64,000 bases of DNA, from positions 217,481-281,480 of the forward strand of contig CAXIPT010000022.1 of the NCBI GenBank assembly GCA_964030475.1, given 5' to 3'. Positions 12,601-24,600 of this stretch are shown here, one piece after another (position 1 is the stretch's first letter; every line of letters begins with the position of its first letter). The notes under the pieces are model-generated. The model did not search any database and was not told the DNA's origin. It was given only the letters and a program-made list of their open reading frames with translations. Position numbers and translations under genes: made by a program. Origin of the DNA: Tethya wilhelma (lineage: Eukaryota > Porifera > Demospongiae > Tethyida > Tethyidae).

Positions 12601-15600
12601 CTTGAGCATTTTAGCACTATTTTCTACTTGAGCATTATGCAAGCATTTTAAGCCGCTTTTCCCCTCAAAAGGGGTGTGGTCAACTAGTTTTCCAAATGGT
12701 GCACACCGTGTAGTAACTGTAATGAATCATGGAGGTGAACAATGACATTGAAGTGGAAGAGTCTGAAGATAGTGTAGCTGAGTTTTTAGTGAATCAGGAC
12801 TATGTTGAAGCATCGCCTTCAGTGCAATAATCGTTCAGTTTAATAATTTTTCAGACTGTGTCGTTAACTGTTGGCTTTTCCATGCCACAAAATTAATGAT
12901 AATTTTTGTTTGAAAGATAAAGGTAATCTGAGCATATTAAATTGAAATTATTGAGCATAATTGGGATAATTGTGAGCATAATAAGAACAATCTTAAAGCA
13001 TAAAAGAATTGCCTAACTGTGAGCATAATATTTGCCAGACTAAATGTTATACACATTGCCAAATTTTCTTCTCTTTGTGGTTCACTGTATTTTGTACTAT
13101 TACAGTATTTTTGTCAACCCCACACTGAAAATTTTGGTCAACTAGAGACTGAAGAACAGCTTAACCACTATGAAAATCAATGGCACAACTCTGTATTTTT
13201 ACCTAGTTTAAGGGAATTACCACAAGAGGTCAGGACAATTAATATTATATGTTGGACATGTTAAGTAATATGTGTGCAATTATGTAGCTTGCCAAGCACT
13301 GCAACTATTCTCATGATGTATTGATACAAAAACTGAGGTATGTTATCAATCAATCCAACATTTTGTCCTTTTTTATGTATACCGTAAATCGTGAAAAATT
13401 AGTAGTTGATAAATTTTCATAGTCGCTGCAGAGTATAAAATTAAACACATAAAAAAGTGCAAAATAGTGGGTGTGGCTGCGTAATGTGACAATGCTACCA
13501 AAATTATATTTAACATTAAAATTTAACCTATGAAAAATTTTTAACACGAAAATTTCACGATTTACGGTATTTACTAATATTGTACACATGCAATAGAATG
13601 CTTAGTAATTAGTAATAGTTAAATCACAGTAGGTCGGGAGTTATGGCAGTAAACCACCAATGCCCGAGAGCAAGGACGCTTATATTGCCATAACTCCCAA
13701 CCTACTGTGCATTAACTATTATATACCCCATTCTGATTGATCAAAAAGTACTTAAAATTCACTTTAGTAACAGCTCTACTCAGTTTTTAGTCGTGACATT
13801 TATTCAGAAAGAAGTAGAAGCAAAAATATAATGAGTTTCTTGTCTGCCACTCACCTCAGCCTGTGGTTTCTATAGTCCTCAGAGTTCTCCTCCTTTGTCC
13901 AGAAAAAGTGCTTGAACTACAGGAGCAAATTCAACGTATGCAGAAACTATAGTATTGTACTTAAAGCTTTAAAGCATGACAGAGTAACAGGCCTTTTTTG
14001 CCTGTCGTTTTGTCAGACCACTGCACCATGTGGTCGGACACATGACAAAAATGGTCTGTAAATGTCAGATGACAGACTGTTATATTTGACTCTGCTAACA
14101 GAATACCAAAAGAATCTACTAAAAGCGACAGTCTTGATGGTGACCCTTGTCATTTAACAACTTATAGTGCAATGCCCATTTCAAGGTTGAGCCTAGTATA
14201 CTTTACATCAAGTACCTTACCTAACTGCACACCTAGTTCAAAGTTTACAGAAATTAGCTTCCTACATAAATAGGTGCTGAAATTGCACATGCATTTGCAC
14301 AGAAGGAAAAATTTTTGTACACATATATTGTGTTTAAAGGTTATTAATTTTAATCACCCTCTAACTAAGTGTTAAAATTGTCCTTAGTTGGCTTGTACAA
14401 AGTGTATTCAGATTATATTTTGCATATATTATGCAAATTATTATCTATTATTCTCCAATTATCCAAATTATTATCTGTTATTATTCAAGACCATGGCTAG
14501 GTCTCGGGTCTAGTGCATGTAGTACATTGAATAGAAACAGCAAGTGAGGCAAAATAGGGTTGTCATGAGCCTGCCTTGTGAATTGCCAGGTGTAAAGGAT
14601 TAGTGCTTTCAATTAAGGGGTACCGAATTCAATCCCTTGTTGGACTATATAGTACCGTATATCTTCTAAAAATTCGGTGCAAAAAAATTAAATACGCTCA
14701 AAACTTGCCAAATTTATAGGGATTATTCGTCTGCAAGTGCCACAAGTGTGCTTAATTACATATATATTAGTATATACGCGTGACGACCTTTGCCAAAAAA
14801 TGAGAGGTAAGTTCAATAGATAGGATAAAGGGTGCTGAATAATAAGAGGTGCCGAATTTTTAGACTGAGATATACAGTAGTTGTTTTTGCAGTAGATTTT
14901 GTATTGAGAATGTTATGTGTCTAGATACACTTTATATGAGCCCATTACCTATTTAGTGTGGGGTTTCATTAGCAATATAATTTGATGAATATTAATTATT
15001 GGACTGTTTCTACAACAGGGATCTCTCAAGAGTGTACCCAAGGTTTCCTACACTGAGTGATTTTACTCAGAGAATGTTGTCTTCAGTGGATATCAGTAAA
15101 AAATTTCCGTTATTAACCAAGTTCTTGATTGCATATTCACGCTTACAAGCTGGAGGAGCAGTTCTACCTGAACTTATCAGTTTTTACAAATGGATTCATA
15201 CTGTGTTGCCGTACACATGTCCAATGTCACTGGAATATGCTCGTGGAAGTACTTTTGAAAAGATTATCACTGATCGCAAACTAGTTATACTCCATTCTAA
15301 AGTTAAAGGTGAGATTTTGCTCCCTATTATAATTAATGCTGAATATTTTTGTAAAACCCTGCATGAAACTTGATAATACAATACTGTCCGAAGACTATGC
15401 CTTACAGTATATATGTGGTGTACAGATCTAAGTTAAGGATGCGGGCTACAGAAAGCTCATGTTATTTTGGATTTGCATGTCAGGAATTTCGTTACGTAGA
15501 TGTAGAAACGTTACCTCACTGTATATTCTATGTTTTCTATTTATTTAAGTGATTGGGCTAAAGGAAGAAAAATTTTGAATCTTACTTGCAGTTTCAGAGT

Positions 15601-18600
15601 TACGCTTTGTCTTTGGTGAAGAACTTTTCTAGTTCACATCTTTAAGCTGTTTTCTCTCCATGTTGCCTTCTGGAAGATAACTATACCTATCGTTAGAAGT
15701 GCACAAAACTCAGTTCAGACCTGTTTTGCTGACATGATTTGCTGACAAAATTTTTTCCAGAGCACATGTAGTTTGTGTTGTCTCTGTATTTGTGCATGCA
15801 TATAATCAGAATCAAGTCTGTTTTTCTTTGCATATAGTAGTTATTTACTGATAATCAAATGGTTTGTAGATGTAAAAATTAAAAAAAGCGTACGAACATT
15901 TATGAGCAAACTGTGCCCAGTAGCCTTGATCGCTCGTAACATATTTATTGCATTAACTCTCATAATTATTACAATAAGTTGCATGCATCTGTGTATTACT
16001 ATTACAGGAGTTCACTGGAACTCTTGCTACCTTTTCTAGCAGGCTAGAAAACAGTTCTTGGAAAAGTAGCTTATGTAGTGCTAATCTAAAATAACACTAA
16101 TGGCAATAGCTACAAGAATGGCTAGCTGCTCTTGCTGACAAAGCATATCAATTATGTGACATCAGTAGCAAGAAGAGACAATTCGAGTCCAGAAGTTTGC
16201 TTCTCTGAGACAAGAAGCACACTTAGAAAGCCAGAAAACTAGTGGGGTTTTTTGCCAGCTGATTGCAAAAATGGCATATGTTGGATAAGGTTAGTCTGTG
16301 ACATCACATAATATAGTAAAGTAAATTGCTGAGCTGGTCAGAGATTAATTAACAATTAAAGCATGTATGCTTCCTTTCTATTTTCGCTTAATACAAATGC
16401 CTTTGCATACAACTAGCAGTAAAAGTAAAACAATCATGAGTAACTTTATACACATTCAAGCAAGGAGCATGGAGAACAAAGCAAGCCACACGCCTTAATT
16501 GTAACAGTTGCATAATTTAGTCCGCATGAAATTAGCTACAAATTATTATCATTAAAATTAATCTAGAATAGCAATTATAGTTTTCAATGCCAACTGATCT
16601 ATTTTTAGATGGATTCAACAGATATTTACAAACCGTTGGGTGGTCGGTGGGTCTTGGAGGCTGCTCTGAGACAAAACGAGATGGGAAGTTGGAGCCTATA
16701 TCTGATGACACGAAAATTCTGTACTTTATTTCTGAAACTGAAGATGCTGGGCAGAGTAATGATGTATTGTACCTTATAATTTCTGATATAGTAAGTGTAT
16801 AAAATTTATTATAAGTATAGTAAACAATTTTATTTAAAAAAAAGTAGTGTTGGAATGGGCAGTTATGTAAAAGAAATAATAAAACCAGGTAAGTTTTGTA
16901 GCGAGTCAAGCAAGTAACAATAAGTTATTTTACTTGTCTATTGCAGTAATTAGCAGAATCAGTGCAAATTACTGGCTAATTATCGATCTTGATTAGGACA
17001 GCTTTGTTTTGAGACAGTGCTACGTGCAACCAAGACTTTTTTTGGTATATTTGTGCTAAGAAGATTGATTTAGATTTAATAGCTCAAACACTTATTTCAG
17101 GTTTTTTGCTGCTGTCTTGAGGCTTAAAATCTGCAAAACCCAAAGTAATAATTATGGGCTATCTCAAACCCAATGTAGTAGAACCTATAGACAGGTCAGA
17201 AATCACATTAGAAATTGACGGTGACCGATATTAATGTAGGAACATTAATAGTAGTAAAAATGAATAAACTAAGCAGTGCTGAAAAAATTAATGAAATGAG
17301 GCAAGTCCCTGAATTATGGCACATGACTACCTTATTTCAAAATGGGACAGTCAACCTATTCCTACTAACATACAGCAAACATACAAGTAGGCTTATTGTG
17401 TATTGAATACGTTGATAATGAATTTTTTCACCTGTTATATGTGATTCCTTGATAAAGGTCAATTTCCATAATGCATTCCTTGAAGATGCTATTGAAACAG
17501 CTAAAGCATCAGGCCTTAAGCATTACTTCCCTGAGCAAGAAGAATGCCACTTCATTAATCCAGCTGAAATCCACCAGAAAGCTTGCATTATCAGTACTAG
17601 TGAAGATTTTACAGGACAGAAACAGACTGAAAGGTAATTGTGTGATTCATTATTATTATGTTAAGCTTTATTCTCCCCTAAGCATTAATTCCAAGTACAG
17701 TATAAAGTACTGGGTACATTTGAATGTCACGGATGGCCCATTAGCACAATATATAAATAATATAACTCTGCAAAATAATGAGCACTTGGCACTATAAAGG
17801 CTTCTAAGCTACTTTTTCAACTTATTCTCTTTTTAACAAGCCTAAAAACATGGCGTACTGAAACTATCGCTAAAGTATCAAATAATAATGCCAAACCTCC
17901 AATTTTCTCCATCTTCTTCTTCTTACTTTTCTATGTTGGCAAGACTTTTCTCAGAGACTGCTTGCTTTTAGAAGCTGATTCATTATTGCTCCTAGAAGGG
18001 TCTTTACCCACACAGCAACTACCTTAACGGTTACAATTATTCACCCGTAGATTGTTTCGCGGATTTTGTATTCTTTGTATTTTACTGGTATTAAATTTTG
18101 CTATTTTGTTGAAGATGCAGCCAAAATGTTACTGATGTTAGCATTGTAGTAGAGGAGGAGCCAGGACTATAGCATGAAGTGGTTTAGATTGCTACAATAC
18201 CAATTTAGTGATATTTATTCCTAAAAATAAATTTTTATGTGAACTAATTTTTACGTTTTTGGTGCCATCTGCAAAAATATCAAACGTTAGTATCCGCAAA
18301 AAAAATTGTAACACTAAGGTACTACCTCACCAAGCAAACTAACTTGACTCTGGCTGCTCTTCGGCTGTGGTGGCTTAAAGGATGATTGCTCACGTTTTCA
18401 CTCCTATACTCATTATGGTAAGCCTGATGATCCAAGCTGTAAGCTGTGTCTTGCTCCCTTGGAGAATGTAGATCACTAAGTTTATCTCCTTCTGTCCAGC
18501 GCTTGAGTCTATACGCTGCTCACAGTCCAACCTTTCACCCGAATTATTAAACCTATTGCCACCAACTGAGTTCTTCCTTCTTTTCTATCGGCTTGAACTA

Positions 18601-21600
18601 CTCTATAGACCCTGTAGGCAACTATCCTTAGGAGGAGCGGCAAAAAAAATGAAGCTTTTGTATTGGTTTCACATGTCTCTCCTTTAGTTGCTAGCTTTCC
18701 CACTTGTGCTCTCTACCAATACTCAAGAAAGTTTTTGTGAAGCAGTTAGTGCCTGATAGTGTTCTGAGTCAGTTTGAAGGTTTGAGTTAGTTTGCTAAAT
18801 TTTTATGATAGTAGACATTATGTTTGATGTCTATGGGACATTCGGCCCATTCCTATTTAAAGTACTACTGTATATGTATGATTATCATCGTTAATATTAT
18901 TAAAAAATAGAAATGCAATAAGAACATAGGAATGGCCAAGTCGGAAAAAAATGAGCTAACAAGATAGGTATGGTGGTGAAACTCTATTTGTAATAATTAT
19001 GTAAAATATATCCCTTTCACTCATCTGACCACCATTCCTATCTTGTTTGCTCATTTTTTTATGACACCTGTCTGTGTGGAAAGGGTCATCTATTATGCAA
19101 GCGTACTGTCTCTTTACACATCTGACGCTGCCGACGAAGATAGGGTNCCACTCATTCACAACATAGAAGAATTCAGAACACAATTTAAATTTACTGCTTC
19201 AAAGACAAAAGCACTTGAGCTAGGTATACCAAATGAAGATCTGGATATTCTCAATAAGTACCTTGATGAATGTTTAAAGGTTTGTTTCAAAACCACACAC
19301 TGTAGCTACAAATATGCATGTTTTTAATTAGTGAAAGATGAATATGGGTGTGAGAACAAATGACAAGCACATACCATAATTGATTTTACCACATGTACAG
19401 TATAATATGACATGGATTTTTTGCAGTGCTTTACTAATCAGTATGGTACACTGTGAGAATTTCAATAACAAAAATGAAAATAATTATTGTAAATTTTGTT
19501 TGTGAAATTTGGGATCTGAATTGAAAGACAAATATCTAGGTTTACAACATGTTAAGGGAGTGTTATTTTTTTTATAGCTTCCACTTGAAGCTGAACAAAT
19601 ACAAGAGTTCGAGTATGGATTTCATTCAGCTGAGTGTCAACTATTGGTTGATGTTGCTGCCGGACTGTATAGGATTGCAAAACAACTAGTAGAGGTGGTA
19701 AGTACAATAATTCCTTACCTGTTGTATGTACCATAATAATACAAAGAGTGCTGCTCACTTCACTCATCAGGCTCTATGAGAGTGAATCAAAATTACTGAT
19801 GTTTTGCTGCTAGATAATGCATGGGTATGAGTGAACGGGACACAATGATGCATGCACTATTCTTTGGCTGCTACCCACATGTAGAAAGTTTGTGCACACT
19901 TACTTTGCAAGAAATTGCATAATGTTGCCAAACTGAACAAAACTTGCCCAAAAGTGGCCATTTCTCTTGCAGTTGTGTAATAATCTTGCAAAATTATGCA
20001 ATTTATATTGCAAAGTGAGCGTGAAAGAACTTTCTACATGGGTTTAGCTATATATAGCTGCAGCTAAATAGTCCTAGATAACCATTACCAACTTGTATTG
20101 TTTTATAATCAGCAAGCGCGAAAACTCATTTTCTGGCTAGCTTTGTTTTGTGTACAGGGATAGAGCGGAATCGGTTTAAAGCAAATATTCTTCCCTTGAT
20201 TGTTTTGTGAAAGATTGGTTCCCTATCACTCTTCTTAATCAGATACAGATGGATGCTCCTATAGTAAACCTTGTCAGCAATTTCACAAAACAGTCTGTTA
20301 TTTTATTCTAAGCTATTATTAACTAGTCAGATGGAAACATCGTTGGGCGAGCCTGAGCGAAGGATCTTCATTTACAAGACCATGCTATTAGTAGATAAAC
20401 GCTTACCGATTAACGATTATCTACTCCTGTTATAGTAAACCTATAATCTATGTGCAAACTTATTGAAATGATTAATTCTGAGTGCTCAAGGTTACAAGCA
20501 GGCTGGTGCCAATCTGGCTGTCACACTGTGACAACTGTGTAGCTGTCCATTCAGCTGGGAACGAGACTGTGTCTGTAAAGAAATGAGCAGCTAGCTAGGC
20601 CTGAGCTAACTGTAACTGAGTGGCAGTGCTGACAGTCTAAAAGCATATTATCATATGCAGCAACTTGAACGCCTGTAAGTGTGCGTGAGCCGCCTTTGTT
20701 TTTCGATTTTGCGTGCGCGCGTGTAAATAGAAATACCATAAGTCTGAGGCCCTGATCTTTAAATTTTTGGCTTTTGTGTTATTCGAGCAGCCTAGCTATT
20801 TCCAGTTTGGTCAAGGTCATGCATGCATTACACTTCCTCAATGTTTCACCGTTCCACTGGGGCTCGCTCAGGCTCGCCCCAATAAGTTACGTAGCTCCCT
20901 ACAGCTCTTTTTGTATACCTTACAATAAATTAATACACTTTCTCCACAAAGTGCAGTGAATTGCTTAAGATTGCATAACTTCGATCTGGTAATCGTCTGT
21001 TATACACACACACACACACATACACGCACACACACACACATATGCTCTCACATTGACATAACTCTGTTTATCATATGTACAGTAGTATATGTATAGTATT
21101 ATAGGATTGAGCCAACTGTCCTGTAGACACAATCAGTGTATATTGTTATAATTTTTAAACATTCAAAAAAAAAGGAGAATTGTGGATTGAATATTTTTGC
21201 AAGAACATCACATATTTGCCAAAACTTAATCTGTAATGATTAATTGGCCACTGATGCACAGCGTGTATAAGTGTTAGTGTCATGTGACATTTGAGGGTGG
21301 AGTTAGAGGGTGGCCTCTCTCAGTGTAAATTAGGCTATGTGCAAGAAAAAATTGCAAGGGAGGTTATTAGAATGTCATGTTCTGTATAGATGTTGTTTTC
21401 ATATCACTGAAATATTGAATCTGCCTGGAAAAATGGTCCTTAAAATATTATTGAGTAGATATTGAAAGAAATATTCTATTTTCTATATATTGCAAACCTA
21501 ATTATATATGTGTATTGATAGTATCTCACTAACGAACAATAGGTACCATTTTTTTCCAGGCAGATCCAATATTTTGTGGTTAAACACTACTGGAAAACTG

Positions 21601-24600
21601 AAAAAAAATTAGCCCTCTTCAATTGGAGTTGCACTCAGCACACATATTAGGCTAGTACTCAAAATTAATGCTCATGCAGCTTTCTCCAGCTACAATTGCT
21701 GCGTAAAAGTGCTGTTAACATTACTATAGTGCTGCTAGCTGCATTATCAGAGTACTATATAGTCAAAATCCCACTTTCAGTTCCAAATGGAGCCTAGCCT
21801 GCTAATGATCCTCTTAGCTGGCTCAAATGTTAAGGAAAGCCTCGATCATTAAAAGTTAACTCTTTTGGATTTTAACTATTATAATAGTATGGAATTAGAA
21901 AACCAAACTAAGTATATAATCGTCATTAACCCTTGGTGTGCATGCGCAGCAAGGGTTACGGTAGTTGTTTTGTCTGTGTGTATGTGTATGCTTGTTCCAA
22001 CTATATTTCAAGAATGGCAAGTCCAGTGTTCAAAAGTGGCATACCAAGGTAAAATAATCGAGATTATGTAAAAAATTTACACAAGAATTTAACAAGAGCC
22101 TGTAGTTCCTGAGATACTGATGAGGCTTTTCAGCCTCTTCGAGCACTAAGCTTCGAGGCCACACCCATAATTTTTGGAGACGAGCCTCATAGCATAGATA
22201 GTAGAAGCTTAGCTACTGATATATGAAATGGTCTGAGGTCTTTTATAAAGCAATAAAAGCCTGTATTTCCTGAGATTTGAAGCTTTTCAGCCTATTTGAG
22301 CACTAAGCTTCGAGGCCACACCCATATCCATGCATGCTGTTAAAATTTTGGGGCAAGCATGAGGGGTGAGCCTGAGCGAGTCCTATAGTATGAATGGCCT
22401 GAGATTTGCATGACAGTGACACCAGGTACCTGGAATTTTACATTATATTACGCACCAGGGATTATGCACCTCGGTGCCTTTATATTTTATATGTGACCGA
22501 ATTTTGGAAAACCGACCACTTCGAGCAAAAGTTTTTTTGTAGTAATCGGCGGTTTTAGCGTAATACGCGACGCGCGCGCGAAAAAAATTTTTTTGCACGA
22601 AAGGGGAGGGGCATACCTTGGCGAGCTGCAGACGTGATTTTACGGGTGGGGCTGCTTCTATTGCTGAGATATAAGCGTTTGAATGCAGCTATGTCAGCCA
22701 CAGCTAGCTTCTCTCCCATTAGTACACGGGATGTGTTGCCATGTTCATTGATTAATTATTCTGATAAAGTACATGATGCAGCTGCCGCTATGCATCTCAT
22801 TATAATAATGCATATTTAATTTGCAACAAAAAACAATACAATGTTCATGAACTAAACACTTCTGGCAGAAAGAAATCTCTTGCAGATGATCAGCAGACAG
22901 CCTACAGTGTTGCAGAATTGCTGGGCTAAGCCAGGAGCTGTTTATCTGTGCATGATAATGAATGAATGTTGTGTACATTGTGTATAATTCATAAATTATG
23001 AATTTGCAATGAAATCTGTGGGGGTTAGAAGCTAAGCGCTTATGATTGTGGGTAATAAGTATTAGCTAGACTATTTTCTACTGTTAGAATAGGTATAGAT
23101 ACATTCATTTATTATTGGGCGCTTATTTCTGCGCCATTTATAGCCTTGTTACTCTAGTTATAGCCCACCCGCTACATTATTCTACTTAGTAAACTTACTT
23201 ACCTCACTGATGAATCCTCCTGGAAGGTTCCCTGGTCTTCTGTGTCTTTGAAAAGGCTCCTAAAGTAAGTTTTAACTAGCGCTTCAACTAACTTCATGCA
23301 TATTCTGATACTACATGAAAATTGTACCACAAACATAAATTCATTGTAACACGGATAGTATACGGATTTCGTGTACTCGCACTTAGCAACGTATTCGATT
23401 ACAATTTTAGCGAGTAAAATTGGAATGAACGGTCGGTATATTTGAGCTCATATCTCCAAAACTATAGCGCCTAGCCGCTTCAAATTTGGAAAATAGCTAG
23501 CTGCAATGACGTAGATTACAATGCAATCGCTATCTCAAAATTCGCGGATTGCTCGAAGTGGTCGGTTTTCCAAAATTCGGTCACATATAGTGTTTGAAAT
23601 AAATTTTGAAAATGAAAGTCTAGTGATGTTTTTGGACAGGGCTAGCTAGCTAGATCCAAAAAAAATAGCTACTTTTAAAAATGAGGGATACACAATAATT
23701 TCAAACGACATGAGCAACATATTAAGTAACACTACTCTTTAGCATATAGCTAGGACCTTATATCCACTAGCTTGTTTCTGCATACTCAGCTACAGCAGGC
23801 TTAGTAACTTACAGGCTTGGGTCTACTATTTCGAGTATGTCCTTTATAAGGATTTATTGTTTTAAAATAATTTATTATTACTTTCATTATTATTGCAATA
23901 CAAGGCCAGTAAATAACATAATTATTGTTATAGCTGAAAAAAAATCTTATTTACAGTGATGCTTTTCTCTATTTAATTTTAGACAAATAATCCAGATCAT
24001 AAGCAGTCGGAGATACAAGTGTCGCTAACTGAATTTTGTAGTAAGCACACCAGTGACCAACAAACTAGTACTGCTGGATTTGGTGTATTCTATGAAAGGT
24101 AATAAACCTTTTGTAATAATAAAAATATTATATCTCATGACTGGGAGGGCAATACGTACTCTTTCTACTACACTCTTGTTGGCACCTATGCCTCTTGTTT
24201 AAATTTTAGTAGCTGCCATAAGCTCACTCAAATTTCAAGGGAAATTATTGCACACGGCTTTTAATAAAGAAGTTTGTGCAAAATAGATTATAACTATTAT
24301 GTTTAATACTTCAGCTAGAAATTATGTATGACTATAAATAATAAGTATAGTAAAAAATTTTATAAAATGAGCAGTGTAGGAATGAGTAGTGCTGAAAAAA
24401 GTAAGGAAACAAGATATACATCACAATTTTGGCGCTTGACTACTTAATTTTTTTGCAATCTAACTTAGAGTTTCGAGGGTTAACTTAAACAACATTAATT
24501 TACCTGCTTATATGCTTTGCCCCACTTAGCTAGTAGGGAAGTTCCACACGTCAATGAATTTACTAGCACTCCCTGTTGATATGCAGACCATCAGAGGAAA

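Noticed and set aside
16532..16909. 125-codon open frame on the - strand
   Set aside because: It is antisense to the in-phase exon 16609-16790 and to an M1 fragment.
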